Notes under the pieces: model-generated
What the model saw: the letters and a program-made list of their open reading frames with translations, nothing else
The model's database searches: none
What the model was told of the DNA's origin: nothing
Shown: piece after piece, positions 17,522-27,600 of the stretch
Position numbering within the stretch: the first letter of the stretch is position 1
How the letters are laid out: each line of letters opens with the position of its first letter
Program-made: the position numbers and the translations under genes
DNA from: Gallionella sp.
GTDB lineage: Bacteria; Pseudomonadota; Gammaproteobacteria; Burkholderiales; Gallionellaceae
NCBI GenBank assembly: GCA_028689145.1
Contig: JAQTWT010000002.1
Span: 199,461 to 263,460, forward strand
Direction of reading: 5' to 3'
Length of the DNA stretch: 64,000 nucleotides

Positions 17522-18919
17522 ATGGCTGACCTGTTTTCAACTAACACACCCGCCGCACCCTTAGCGGAACGCCTGCGCCCGAAGCATATCGACGAAGTCA
17601 TCGGCCAATCGCATTTGTTGGGCGAGGGCAGGCCGTTGCGTCTGGCATTTCAGTCAGGCAAGCTGCATTCGATGATTTTGTGGGGGCCGCCGGGGGTGGG
17701 GAAAACCACCCTGGCACGCCTGATGGCACAGGCCTTCGACGCGGAATTTATGCCGCTATCGGCGGTGCTGTCCGGCGTAAAAGATATCCGCGATGCCATC
17801 GCACAGGCGCAGCAAATATTGCAACAGCGCGGCCGCCATACCATCCTGTTCGTCGATGAAGTGCACCGTTTCAACAAGTCGCAGCAGGATGCGTTCCTGC
17901 CGTTCGTCGAGCAGGGTTTGGTGACCTTCATCGGCGCGACCACCGAGAACCCGTCCTTCGAAGTCAACAACGCGTTGCTGTCGCGCGCGCAGGTGTATGT
18001 GCTGCACGCGCTGTCTGCCGAAGAGTTGGCGCAACTGTTCGAGCGTGCGCAACAGACATTAACCACCGTTCGCCCTGAGCTTGTCGAAGGGGATAAGGGA
18101 GCCGCTTCGGCAAGCTCAGGACAGGCTTCGACAGGCTCAGCCCGAACGGATTTATTGCAGTTCGACAACGACGCGCGCGAACGCCTGATCGGTTACGCCG
18201 ACGGCGATGCGCGCCGCCTGCTGAACGTGCTGGAGCAATTGCAGACCGCCGCGCAAACTGCCGGCGTGGGCAACATCGACAGCGAGTTTCTCGACAATAC
18301 GCTGGCGCAGAACCTGCGCCGCTTCGACAAGGGCGGCGAAGCGTTCTACGACCAGATCTCCGCGCTGCACAAATCGGTGCGCGGCTCCAATCCGGATGCC
18401 GCGCTGTACTGGTTGGTGCGCATGCTGGACGGCGGTGCCGATCCGCGCTATCTGGCGCGGCGCATCGTGCGCATGGCGTGGGAAGACATCGGTCTGGCTG
18501 ACCCGCGCGCGATCCAGCTGACCAACGATGCGGCGCAAACCTACGAGCGGCTCGGTTCGCCGGAAGGCGAGCTGGCGCTGGCGCAGGCGGTGCTGTATAT
18601 GGCCTGCGCGCCCAAATCAAATGCCGGGTATGTCGCGTATAATGCCGCGCGCGCCTTTGTCGGCAAAGACGCTTCGCGCGAAGTACCGCTGCATCTGCGC
18701 AACGCGCCGACCAAGCTGATGAAGCAACTCGATTACGGCAAAGACTACCGCTATGCGCATGACGAAACGGACGGTTATGCAGCGGGTGAAAATTACTTCC
18801 CTGACGGCATGCCTCCGGTGAGTTTCTACCAGCCGACCGAACGCGGGCTGGAAGCGAAGATCGCCGAAAAACTGGCGCGGCTGCGTGAACTGGATGCGCT
18901 AGCGAAAAATAAAAAATAG
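17522..18919 (+). CDS. rarA: Replication-associated recombination protein A (AAA+)
   Basis: The 465-residue RarA/MgsA ATPase acts at stalled replication forks with SSB. Walker A GPPGVGKTT is near residue 56, Walker B FVDEVHRFNK near 117, and the C-terminal tetramerisation domain follows. Compared with the usual ~440 residues it is longer because residues about 182-210 are encoded by a dispersed palindromic repeat read in frame (18065-18149). This lies after the Walker B/sensor region, between the ATPase core and the lid. No stop or frameshift results, so the protein is probably made. Confidence 0.93.
   Translation: MADLFSTNTPAAPLAERLRPKHIDEVIGQSHLLGEGRPLRLAFQSGKLHSMILWGPPGVGKTTLARLMAQAFDAEFMPLSAVLSGVKDIRDAIAQAQQILQQRGRHTILFVDEVHRFNKSQQDAFLPFVEQGLVTFIGATTENPSFEVNNALLSRAQVYVLHALSAEELAQLFERAQQTLTTVRPELVEGDKGAASASSGQASTGSARTDLLQFDNDARERLIGYADGDARRLLNVLEQLQTAAQTAGVGNIDSEFLDNTLAQNLRRFDKGGEAFYDQISALHKSVRGSNPDAALYWLVRMLDGGADPRYLARRIVRMAWEDIGLADPRAIQLTNDAAQTYERLGSPEGELALAQAVLYMACAPKSNAGYVAYNAARAFVGKDASREVPLHLRNAPTKLMKQLDYGKDYRYAHDETDGYAAGENYFPDGMPPVSFYQPTERGLEAKIAEKLARLRELDALAKNKK
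18065..18149. repeat. TTCGACA-type repeat inserted in rarA
   Basis: The outer arms (CCGTTCGCCCTGAGCTTGTC at the left and TTCGACAGGCTCAGCCCGAA near the right end) are imperfect reverse complements over about 23 bp, with a further half-copy (GCTTCGGCAAGCTCAGG) between them. The same family occurs at 22046-22117 and 33180-33203 and, in part, near 35810. Confidence 0.85.
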
Positions 18920-18928
18920 AGAAAATAA

Positions 18929-21008
<2,080 letters not shown>

Positions 21009-21791
21009 ATGCGGATTGTTCATCTGCTCGGCATAGCCGGGGTCGAATCGCACGAACACCCCGATGCACGGCAGTGGGCGAAGCGGCTAGAATGGCCGAT
21101 GCTGCTGGTGGCGCTGTGGATATTGCTGCAATGGTATCTGGAGGAAACGCAGGAGATCACTCCGCTGCTCGCGCGCGTCGCCGACTGGTTGGTGTGGTTC
21201 GCATTCTTCACCGAAACTACGCTGCTGAGTGCGCTGGTCAGAAACAAGCGCGAATACCTGCTGCGCAACTGGATGAATCTGGTCATCATCATCGGCGGCT
21301 TTCCGTTTTTTTGGCAATTCGCGCCGCTGGTCGGGCTGTTGCGCAGCTTCCGGCTACTGCTGGTGCTGATGTTGCTGGCACGGCTGTCGAAGTCGGTTCG
21401 CAAGCTGCTCTCTCGCCACCAGCTCGGCACCACGCTGGCGGTGGCTCTTGTCACGATGGTGCTGTCCGGCATCATTATTTCGCGCATCGATCCTTCCATC
21501 GGCACCATCTGGGACGGCATGTGGTGGGCATGGGTGACGATGGCCACGGTGGGCTACGGCGATGTGGTGCCGCACAGCGGGGCGGGACGGCTGTTCGGTT
21601 CGCTGCTAATCCTGTTCGGCGTGGTGCTGCTTTCAATGCTGACCGCCAATCTGGCGGCGTTCTTCATCGGCGGCGATGTCGAGAAAATGGAGCAGGAAGA
21701 ACATGAAGCCGACCTGCAGCTCAAGGAAATATCAGCACGGCTGGACCGCATCGAACGCCTGCTGGAACAGCGCAACACACAAGACAGTTAG
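21009..21791 (+). CDS. Voltage-gated potassium channel-like protein
   Basis: The 260-residue protein has a voltage-sensor-like region (several membrane helices, with an Arg/Lys-bearing S4 around LLRSFRLLLVL), then a pore domain with selectivity filter TVGYGD and a C-terminal coiled coil rich in Glu, Arg and Leu (residues ~225-255). This is the layout of bacterial six-helix K+ channels. ATG follows the serS stop directly, so translation is coupled. Confidence 0.88.
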   Translation: MRIVHLLGIAGVESHEHPDARQWAKRLEWPMLLVALWILLQWYLEETQEITPLLARVADWLVWFAFFTETTLLSALVRNKREYLLRNWMNLVIIIGGFPFFWQFAPLVGLLRSFRLLLVLMLLARLSKSVRKLLSRHQLGTTLAVALVTMVLSGIIISRIDPSIGTIWDGMWWAWVTMATVGYGDVVPHSGAGRLFGSLLILFGVVLLSMLTANLAAFFIGGDVEKMEQEEHEADLQLKEISARLDRIERLLEQRNTQDS

Positions 21792-21816
21792 CGCTACAGG
21801 GAATATACACTGCCGA

Positions 21817-22545
21817 TCAAAATGGCGCAGTGCTGGTCAACGACAGCGGCTCACCGCTCAGCGGATGGATAAAGCCCAGCGCGCAGGCATGCAGCATCAA
21901 CCGCCCTGCATTACCCCCTGCTTCGCCACTATACAAAGTATCGCCGAGGATCGGATGGCCGATGGCTGCCATGTGCACGCGCAACTGGTGGGTGCGCCCG
22001 GTGATTGGCTCCAGTTCCACGCGGGTAGTGCGTATGCTCAAGTTGCCCTTCGATACCTCAGGGCGAACGGTGTAATTGTGCTCTGTCGTATCCCGTTCGC
22101 CCTGAGGTATCGAAGGGTAAGTAGTATCCGCATAAGCTAACACCCGGTAGCGCGTCAGCGAGGGCTTGCCGGCCACATGCTCGACTTTCTGTTTCGGGCG
22201 GTTCAGCCAGTCGCAGAGCAGCGGCAGCGCAATCTCTCCCGTTTCCTGCTCTAACCTTCCGTGCACCACCGCTACATAGCATTTTTGCACTGCACGCCCG
22301 CTGAACAGCAGCGACAAACGGCGTTGCATCTCAGCACCGCGCGCGAACAGCAGCAAGCCGGAAGTCGCCATATCCAGCCGGTGCACCACCAGCGCATCCG
22401 GGAACTCGGCCTGCACACGGCTCGCCAGACAGTCCTGCTTGTCAGCACCGCGCCCCGGCACCGACAACAGCCCGGCGGGCTTGTTTACCGCCAGCAACGA
22501 AGCGTCGCAGTAAACCAGTTCGAGAGCGTTAAGCCCGGGTGTCAT
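21817..22545 (-). CDS. RluA-family pseudouridine synthase
   Basis: The 242-residue enzyme isomerises uridine in RNA. The catalytic aspartate lies in HRLDMATSGLLL near residue 57, and GRTHQLRVHM is the C-terminal signature. An N-terminal VNKPAGLLSVPGRG motif is present. Size and lack of an S4 domain suggest the RluA type; I cannot name the target. I chose ATG 22545. Residues about 143-166 come from a perfect inverted repeat read in frame (22046-22117), just before the conserved LEPITGRTHQL motif. Confidence 0.88.
   Translation of the reverse strand: MTPGLNALELVYCDASLLAVNKPAGLLSVPGRGADKQDCLASRVQAEFPDALVVHRLDMATSGLLLFARGAEMQRRLSLLFSGRAVQKCYVAVVHGRLEQETGEIALPLLCDWLNRPKQKVEHVAGKPSLTRYRVLAYADTTYPSIPQGERDTTEHNYTVRPEVSKGNLSIRTTRVELEPITGRTHQLRVHMAAIGHPILGDTLYSGEAGGNAGRLMLHACALGFIHPLSGEPLSLTSTAPF
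22046..22117. repeat. Perfect 25-bp inverted repeat inside the RluA-type gene
   Basis: Arms 22046-22070 and 22093-22117 are exact reverse complements of 25 bases around a 22-base loop. The core (TCAGGGCGAACGG) is shared with the repeat in rarA and with that at the end of the TfoX gene. The entire element lies in coding sequence. Confidence 0.9.
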
Positions 22546-22726
22546 CGCTGGGCGGGGGCGATTCGGCGGCATCCGTGTCGGGAGACTTTTTCGGGCGGTT
22601 TTTAGTGGGGTCGGCAAAACGGAAACGCCCGAACAGCACGCAGCCCTTCATGCCGATGTCGCAGGGCTGGTTCAGCACCTTTTGGCACTTGCCGTCGACC
22701 TCGTGCGGACAACCCCAGCCACTCAT
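22529..22726 (-). CDS. Small cysteine-containing conserved protein
   Basis: The 65-residue protein has four cysteines in its first half (WGCPHE, GKCQK, QPCDIGMKGC), then a basic RPKK stretch and an acidic Pro-rich tail. The layout suggests a small metal-binding or disulfide fold; I recall similar small proteins in betaproteobacteria but no function. Its end overlaps the start of the RluA-type gene by 17 bases, and it follows the YjdM gene closely, so it is probably cotranscribed. Confidence 0.7.
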   Translation of the reverse strand: MSGWGCPHEVDGKCQKVLNQPCDIGMKGCVLFGRFRFADPTKNRPKKSPDTDAAESPPPSDDTRA

Positions 22727-22738
22727 ATCAGAACCCCA

Positions 22739-23080
22739 TCAAGCTTTTTTCACGAACTCGGTTTTCAGTTGCATAGCGCCGATGCCGTCGATCTTGCAGT
22801 CGATGTCATGGTCGCCATCGATGAGACGGATGTTTTTTACCTTGGTTCCCACCTTTACCACGGAGGATGAACCCTTGATCTTCAAGTCCTTGATTACCGT
22901 CACCGAATCGCCGTCAACCAGCACGTTGCCAAACGCATCCTTGTACACGCGCTGCTGCTCACCGCTATCGGCGGGCGCATCTTTCGGCCACTCGTGCGCG
23001 CACTCCGGGCAGACATAATTGCTGCCGTCTTCGTAGGTGAATTCAGAACTGCATTTAGGACATTTTGGTAAACCGCTCAT
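22739..23080 (-). CDS. yjdM: YjdM/PhnA-type zinc-ribbon protein
   Basis: The 113-residue protein has an N-terminal zinc ribbon ([21 protein letters not shown]) and the C-terminal beta-barrel domain with [32 protein letters not shown] residues seen in all YjdM proteins, the family formerly named PhnA. The cellular role is not settled; the old link to phosphonate use was not confirmed. Length is standard. Confidence 0.9.
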   Translation of the reverse strand: MSGLPKCPKCSSEFTYEDGSNYVCPECAHEWPKDAPADSGEQQRVYKDAFGNVLVDGDSVTVIKDLKIKGSSSVVKVGTKVKNIRLIDGDHDIDCKIDGIGAMQLKTEFVKKA

Positions 23081-23108
23081 GGTGTCTCCTGTATTTGAAT
23101 GAATAGTA

Positions 23109-23408
23109 TTAATGGTAATCGTCTTCGCGTTGATGGCGCACGGCGATGATCGTCACGGTTTTATTGTCGTCAATCTCGAACAGCGCTACATAACCCGCGC
23201 CACCAAATGAAATCACCAGCTCACGCAATAAAGTATTTTCGGGAACCGCCTTGCGGCAAGTAAACGGAAATCGCTGCAAGAGTTCGATGCCAGCCGCGAT
23301 GGTCTTGCGTGCTCTTTTTGCAGCTTGCGGGTCTTGCTCGGCTATGAAGGTGAAAAGCCGTTTTAAATCCTCTTTGGCTTCCAGGGTGTAGCGAACCCTG
23401 TAGTTCAC
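23109..23408 (-). CDS. ParE/RelE-superfamily toxin
   Basis: The 99-residue protein has the ParE fold signatures: [20 protein letters not shown] at the start, a central [13 protein letters not shown] strand, and a C-terminal [12 protein letters not shown] motif. ParE toxins poison gyrase; RelE relatives cut mRNA, and sequence alone favours ParE. It overlaps its upstream antitoxin by 4 bases (ATGA), the usual antitoxin-first arrangement. Confidence 0.87.
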   Translation of the reverse strand: MNYRVRYTLEAKEDLKRLFTFIAEQDPQAAKRARKTIAAGIELLQRFPFTCRKAVPENTLLRELVISFGGAGYVALFEIDDNKTVTIIAVRHQREDDYH

Positions 23409-23677
23409 TTACGTGCTTTCTTCCTGGCGCTGGCAAGGATGTCATCCAATTCTTGCAACACCTCTCCAGCCGAAAAATATGCGCCGGACTTTTTTGCGGC
23501 ATCGCGCGAAGCCAATCCGCGCGCGATGAATTCCTGTTGTGATCGACGTAAGTCCACATTACGGCGTAAAGAGTCTTCGACGAATGCAGAAAGCGTCTCG
23601 CCCGGACGCAAAATTTCCTCGGCAGCCTGTCTAAGCTCTGGCTCCACGCGTAGCGCGGGCATGGTGGCAGTTTTCAT
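23405..23677 (-). CDS. Antitoxin with ribbon-helix-helix-like N-terminus
   Basis: The 90-residue protein starts (ATG 23677, AAGG upstream) with a beta strand and helices like a ribbon-helix-helix fold (MPALRVEPELR, GETLSAFVEDSLR), then a C-terminal tail with FSAGEVLQELDDIL that would bind the toxin. It belongs with the ParE-type toxin gene. I expect it to repress its own promoter, but no clear operator is visible. Confidence 0.82.
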   Translation of the reverse strand: MKTATMPALRVEPELRQAAEEILRPGETLSAFVEDSLRRNVDLRRSQQEFIARGLASRDAAKKSGAYFSAGEVLQELDDILASARKKARK

Positions 23678-23786
23678 GAAGTACCTTGTGCATTGCAAAT
23701 GTGATGCATATCATCGTCGAAGTTGGAGACGGATGCAATAGGAGTACGAAGTGTTCGCAGGTTGGCGTGATACCAAACAATTCAAC

Positions 23787-23813
23787 GATGGGTATCGCGT
23801 TGCTCAACCCATC
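23787..23813. repeat. GATGGGT palindrome at the end of the HNH gene
   Basis: GATGGGT (23787-23793) and ACCCATC (23807-23813) flank a 13-base centre and are followed by CTACG, the form of a common dispersed repeat. It provides the last codons (RRMG) and the stop of the HNH nuclease gene. Confidence 0.6.
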
Positions 23814-24385
23814 CTACGAGCTTTGTATGCGCAGGCAATCTCGGCATTGATCTTTGCAGCAAGCTCCTGTGATTCGCGCATGAGTGCCTGCACTCGCCCC
23901 AGATTATGTTGGTGCTGCGCCCAAACATCCTCCCCCACAATGGCGGCAAAATCCATTTTTGTTGGAGCCTTGGAGCTCTCGTAAGCCTCCAACCGCTTAA
24001 CTCGTTCTGGAATATTTTTTATGCCGCGTGCCGTTGGGGACAATTCCGCGTTACTGAGCATCCAGGTTTTCCATTCCTTGTTGCCCTTTGACTGATTGCA
24101 CTTTCCGCAGGATGGCACGAGGTTGTGGATTTCAGAGATATACCCAGTTGGCTTCTTATCTTTGACTAGCGGGCGAAGGTGATCCCATTCCGAAGCAACG
24201 CTGCCACAGTATGCGCACTGAAATGTTTCGGGAGTCATCCCGAGTATTGACAGGGCCTGCCGGACTTCTTCCGCGTTTGGTGGCACGACGGGAATTATGG
24301 AATTGATGAATGCGTTCGTAATGCTTGAAGAGCGCCCGGTGACCTTCATCGGGGTTGGCATTCGAAATAGCGATAAGTATTCCAT
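23804..24385 (-). CDS. HNH endonuclease
   Basis: The 193-residue protein contains an HNH/zinc-finger nuclease core: CAYCG, then WDHLRPL with the catalytic His, then IHNLVPSCGKCNQSKGN with the second Cys pair and conserved Asn/His. The flanks are helical. This family appears in restriction, mobile and recombination contexts; here it sits between two toxin-antitoxin loci, which fits an accessory or defence role. The start is uncertain: ATG 24385, 24361 or 24349. The final residues come from a dispersed repeat, so the natural C-terminus may have been replaced. Confidence 0.82.
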   Translation of the reverse strand: MEYLSLFRMPTPMKVTGRSSSITNAFINSIIPVVPPNAEEVRQALSILGMTPETFQCAYCGSVASEWDHLRPLVKDKKPTGYISEIHNLVPSCGKCNQSKGNKEWKTWMLSNAELSPTARGIKNIPERVKRLEAYESSKAPTKMDFAAIVGEDVWAQHQHNLGRVQALMRESQELAAKINAEIACAYKARRMG

Positions 24386-24462
24386 GGGGGTTGTGCCCCA
24401 ACTTTAAGTGGATGGCAACAACGCCGGATATTCCGAATTAACCAGCCGCATAAGCTGGCTCA

Positions 24463-24762
24463 TCACGCGGCAATCCGTTCCAGCGGATGAATTTTTTTCA
24501 ATACATCGGCCAAGGCTTCTTTCGCCATCTCGGTATCGTATTTGGCTTGAAGGTGTAGCCACCAGCCATCTGACAGGCTAAAAAAGCGGCACAAGCGCAA
24601 GTCGGTGTCTGCTGTGATGCCGCGTTTGCCAGCGATGATGTCGCCAATGCGTTGCGGCGGTACGCCGATTTCCTTGGCGAGCCGGTATTTGGTCATTCCC
24701 AGTGGTTTCAGGAATTCCTCTTCCAGCATTTCGCCGGGTGATACAGGGGCAATTTTACGCAT
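24463..24762 (-). CDS. higA: HigA-family antitoxin
   Basis: The 99-residue XRE helix-turn-helix protein (MRKIAPVSPGEMLEEEFLKP at the start) is a clear HigA/VapI type with helix-turn-helix at about residues 20-55. It neutralises HigB and represses the higBA promoter. Start ATG 24762 has AAGGA at the proper distance; the ATG at 24777 overlaps the toxin gene end. The reading frame is intact even though its toxin partner is broken. Confidence 0.9.
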   Translation of the reverse strand: MRKIAPVSPGEMLEEEFLKPLGMTKYRLAKEIGVPPQRIGDIIAGKRGITADTDLRLCRFFSLSDGWWLHLQAKYDTEMAKEALADVLKKIHPLERIAA

Positions 24763-24773
24763 GACAATTCCTT

Positions 24774-25052
24774 TCAATAGTAGTCCACGATCTCTACATC
24801 AAGCGCGTCGCCGTCCTTAAAACGGAAACACACCCGCCACTGATCGTTGATGCGAACGCTCCATTGTCCGGCACGGTCGCCTTTCAATGCCTCCAGTCGA
24901 TTTCCCGGCGGGATGCGCATGTCTTCGATAGTCAGTGTCAGATCGAGTTGTTCCAGTTTGCGCAATGCAGCCCGCTAGAAATTCACGAAGCGGGAGACGC
25001 GCTTGCCGTTGAACAGCGCCTCGGTATCGACGCATTGGAACGTTTTGATCAT
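24774..25052 (-). pseudogene. higB: HigB-type toxin interrupted by an in-frame TAG
   Basis: Starting with ATG 25052 the frame would encode a 92-residue HigB mRNA-cleaving toxin: MIKTFQCVDTEALFNGKRV at the start and RINDQWRVCFRF near the end are family signatures. Codon 26 is TAG (bases 24977-24975), with perfect family sequence continuing in the same frame on both sides. A single substitution has therefore probably silenced it, unless the stop is suppressed or translation restarts. Confidence 0.85.
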
Positions 25053-25056
25053 GCGT

Positions 25057-25083
25057 ACATATTAACGCTCAGCGTTAATATGT
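25057..25083. promoter_or_regulatory. 27-bp perfect palindrome, probable HigA operator
   Basis: ACATATTAACGCT (25057-25069) and AGCGTTAATATGT (25071-25083) are perfect reverse complements around one central C. It begins 5 bases before the higB start, where the promoter should be. TTAACGC half-sites occur in operators of related HigA/GraA antitoxins, so it is most likely the autoregulatory site. Confidence 0.8.
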
Positions 25084-25104
25084 CAAGGCCATGTGAGACA
25101 AGGG

Positions 25105-25839
25105 TTAGAGCTTATATCCCCGATGCACTGCCACTACACCGCCGGTCAGGTTGAAATAATCGACCTTTTCCAGCCCGGCTTCTTCCATCATCTGTTTCAA
25201 ATCTTCCTGCCCCGGATGCATGCGGATGGATTCGGCAAGGTAGCGGTAGCTGTCGGCATCGTTGGCGACGATCTCGCCGATCTTGGGCAGCAGTTTGAAC
25301 GAGTAGGCGTCGTAGATTGCTTCCAGCGGTTTGGCGACTTTGGAGAATTCCAGCACGATGACGCGCCCGCCCGGACGGATCACGCGGTGCATCTCGCGCA
25401 GCGCAGCATCCTTGTGCGTGACGTTGCGCAGGCCAAAAGCGATGCTGACACAGTCGAAATAGTTGTCCGGGAACGGCAGGTGTTCGGCATCGCATTGCGC
25501 GGTCGGTGTGGCGCGCCCTTCGTCGAGCAGGCGGTCGCGACCGACGCGCAGCATCGCGTTGTTGATGTCAGTGAGCACTACCTGTCCGCTGCTGCCAACC
25601 TTTTTCAGGAACAGCCGCGACAAGTCCGCCGAGCCGCCCGCCACGTCCAACACGCGCTGCCCCTCGCGCACGCCGCTGACACCGACCGCAAAGCGTTTCC
25701 ACAGGCGATGCAGTCCGACCGACATCAGGTCGTTCATCACGTCGTATTTGCTGGCGACCGAGGTGAATACCCCCGCCACGCGCTTGGCTTTTTCTTCCTC
25801 AGCGACGGTCTCGAAACCGAAATGGGTGGTCTTGCTCAT
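25105..25839 (-). CDS. ubiE: Ubiquinone/menaquinone C-methyltransferase
   Basis: The 244-residue enzyme methylates the benzoquinone (and naphthoquinone) ring in quinone biosynthesis. The start [26 protein letters not shown], and motif [12 protein letters not shown] are typical, as is the C-terminal [12 protein letters not shown]. Length is standard. The other ubi genes are not in the window. The next gene on the right is divergent. Confidence 0.95.
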   Translation of the reverse strand: MSKTTHFGFETVAEEEKAKRVAGVFTSVASKYDVMNDLMSVGLHRLWKRFAVGVSGVREGQRVLDVAGGSADLSRLFLKKVGSSGQVVLTDINNAMLRVGRDRLLDEGRATPTAQCDAEHLPFPDNYFDCVSIAFGLRNVTHKDAALREMHRVIRPGGRVIVLEFSKVAKPLEAIYDAYSFKLLPKIGEIVANDADSYRYLAESIRMHPGQEDLKQMMEEAGLEKVDYFNLTGGVVAVHRGYKL

Positions 25840-25936
25840 ATCTGCTCCTGTGCTTTTGCGCTGCGGGTTGCCGCAAGCGAACAGGCATTATCGCAAGTTG
25901 GCGGGTAATCCACAAATCGCCCCGACTTATGACCTA

Positions 25937-25964
25937 GCCTGCTGACATAACGCTGTCAGCAGGC
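25937..25964. promoter_or_regulatory. CTGCTGACA palindrome, copy 1
   Basis: GCCTGCTGACA (25937-25947) and TGTCAGCAGGC (25954-25964) pair perfectly around TAACGC. The element ends 45 bases before the GyrI-like gene. The same core with the ACGC loop occurs 29-57 bases before two other operons nearby (32310 and 33230). Confidence 0.75.
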
Positions 25965-26008
25965 GGGTGTATATTTCCGGCTGCGAAGATTCGAAATTGG
26001 GAGCACCA

Positions 26009-26620
26009 ATGGAAAAGCTCGACCTGAAGAAGCAACTCAAACATCTGTACAAAGCTTCCGCCAAGGTGGTCGTTGCGGTGGAGGTACCGACCATGCATTA
26101 CCTGATGGTGGACGGTGCAGGCGACCCGAATATCGTGCCGGCTTTTGCGGAAGCGGTCGAGGCACTGTTTACCGTTTCCTATACGCTGAAATTCATGGTC
26201 AAGAAAGGCGCGCTGGCGACAGATTACGGCGTGATGCCGCTGGAAGGGCTGTGGTGGGCGGATGACATGACCAAGTTCAGCATCGAAGACAAGTCCAACT
26301 GGAAGTGGACGGTGATGATCATGCAGCCGCCGTTTGTCACTGAGGATATGGTGAATGCCGCCATCGCCGCAGTGAAAAACAAGAAGAATCCGGCAGCACT
26401 TTCCCTGCTGCGCTTCGAGGCGTTCACCGAAGGGGCATGCGCTCAGATACTGCATATCGGCCCGTTCAGCGAGGAAGGGCCGACCATCGCAAAGGTGCAT
26501 CAGTTCATCGAGGCAAGCGGAGGAAAACTACGCGGCAAGCACCACGAAATCTACCTGAGCGACATCCGCAAGGCAGCTCCGGCAAAGTGGCAGACTATCA
26601 TCCGGCAACCGCTATGCTGA
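26009..26620 (+). CDS. GyrI-like small-molecule-binding protein
   Basis: The 203-residue protein has a GyrI/BacR-type effector-binding fold with no DNA-binding part. YLMVDGAGDPN near 32, a long central sheet and the C-terminal HHEIYLSDIRK motif are typical of this branch. These proteins bind small hydrophobic or cationic compounds or shield gyrase; which of these applies here is unknown. I chose ATG 26009. It is the first gene of a run of eight same-strand genes and lies behind a CTGCTGACA palindrome. Confidence 0.78.
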   Translation: MEKLDLKKQLKHLYKASAKVVVAVEVPTMHYLMVDGAGDPNIVPAFAEAVEALFTVSYTLKFMVKKGALATDYGVMPLEGLWWADDMTKFSIEDKSNWKWTVMIMQPPFVTEDMVNAAIAAVKNKKNPAALSLLRFEAFTEGACAQILHIGPFSEEGPTIAKVHQFIEASGGKLRGKHHEIYLSDIRKAAPAKWQTIIRQPLC

Positions 26621-26671
26621 ACGGAGCTGGTTGGCCGGATGAATATTTAACTCAACCCCAAGGAGAACATC

Positions 26672-26854
26672 ATGGAGAACAATGAAAAAGCCGTACTGGA
26701 CGCAATGAAAAAAGCGGGCAAACCGGTCAAGGGTGGCGAAGTGGCTGCAGCGACGGGGCTGGATCAGAAAGAAGTCGGCAAGATCATCGCCGCGCTGAAG
26801 AAGGCGGGCAAGGTCACCTCGCCCAAGATGTGTTATTACGAACCGGCGAAGTGA
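26672..26854 (+). CDS. Small winged-helix-like protein (60 aa)
   Basis: The 60-residue protein has a good ribosome-binding site (AAGGAG) and reads as one compact winged helix: KAVLDAMKKAGKPVKGGEV, LDQKEVGKIIAALKKAGKV, then a short strand. It is highly basic and lacks any effector domain. It could bind DNA or serve as a partner of another protein. The stop overlaps the GTG of the next gene. Confidence 0.75.
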   Translation: MENNEKAVLDAMKKAGKPVKGGEVAAATGLDQKEVGKIIAALKKAGKVTSPKMCYYEPAK

Positions 26855-27261
26855 ATCCGCTCAACCAATTTATCGAGATCGCGCCGGACTGCCCGACCGA
26901 CCAAGCCGTCGTGCCGCAAGACAAGGGCAACAAATGCTCCATCGCCGCTATTGAATACCAACTGCTGAGCGGCAATCCCTATGGCTACACGTTGGAAGAA
27001 CTGAAATTCGCCACTCATCTGCTGCACAAGCAGGTGCCGCCAGCCGAGGTGAAAGCGCGGCGGCAGCAATTGTGGGACGAGTATTTCGCCAAGCCCTGTG
27101 CCTGCATGCGCGCATCGCCGCTGACCAAGCAATACGGCTGGGGTGCGCATTACAATGAACAGGGCAAAATTGCCATCTACCCCGCCGAGAGTAAAGAGTA
27201 TCAACGCTTTGTCAACGACAAGAACATCCGGAAATATTTCGCCATGCGCAGCAAGCGCTGA
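26851..27261 (+). CDS. DUF6157 family protein
   Basis: The 136-residue protein shows the family pattern: FIEIAPDCP at the start, then GNKCSIAAIEYQLLSGNPY, a RASPLTKQYGWGAHYNEQGK stretch and C-terminal NDKNIRKYFAMRSKR. The function of DUF6157 is unknown. GTG start overlaps the previous stop by 4 bases. Confidence 0.8.
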   Translation: MNPLNQFIEIAPDCPTDQAVVPQDKGNKCSIAAIEYQLLSGNPYGYTLEELKFATHLLHKQVPPAEVKARRQQLWDEYFAKPCACMRASPLTKQYGWGAHYNEQGKIAIYPAESKEYQRFVNDKNIRKYFAMRSKR

Positions 27262-27277
27262 TTGGAGTGAAGATAAA

Positions 27278-27580
27278 ATGCGCCAGACCGCAACAGCACG
27301 AACGGAGCAACTGGAAGATATTCCCAATATCGGCAAGTCCATCGCGTCCGATTTGCGTTCGCTCGGCATCCTGAACCCGCAACAACTCGCGACCCGTGAT
27401 CCGCTCAAAACTTATCTGGCATTATCGGACAGTATGGGCAACCGTCACGACCCGTGCGTGCTCTACACGTTGCTGGCGGCCCGGCATTATCTGGAAAGCG
27501 GCGAAGCCATACCCTGGTGGAAATTTACCGCGCAAGGGAAGACAATGCTCGCCGCGCATCCAAAACAAGCGCGCAAATAA
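27278..27580 (+). CDS. Helix-hairpin-helix protein of the Cdd1/mitomycin-resistance type
   Basis: The 100-residue protein holds an HhH motif (LEDIPNIGKSIASDLRSLGI) followed by helices with MGNRHDPCVLYTLLAARHY and PWWKFTAQGK, the pattern of the small Cdd1 family that includes proteins annotated as mitomycin-resistance. HhH motifs contact DNA non-specifically or mediate protein contacts. ATG 27278 follows GGAGTGAAG. Confidence 0.78.
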   Translation: MRQTATARTEQLEDIPNIGKSIASDLRSLGILNPQQLATRDPLKTYLALSDSMGNRHDPCVLYTLLAARHYLESGEAIPWWKFTAQGKTMLAAHPKQARK

Positions 27581-27600
27581 ATCGGGGGGAGAAAATCAGC

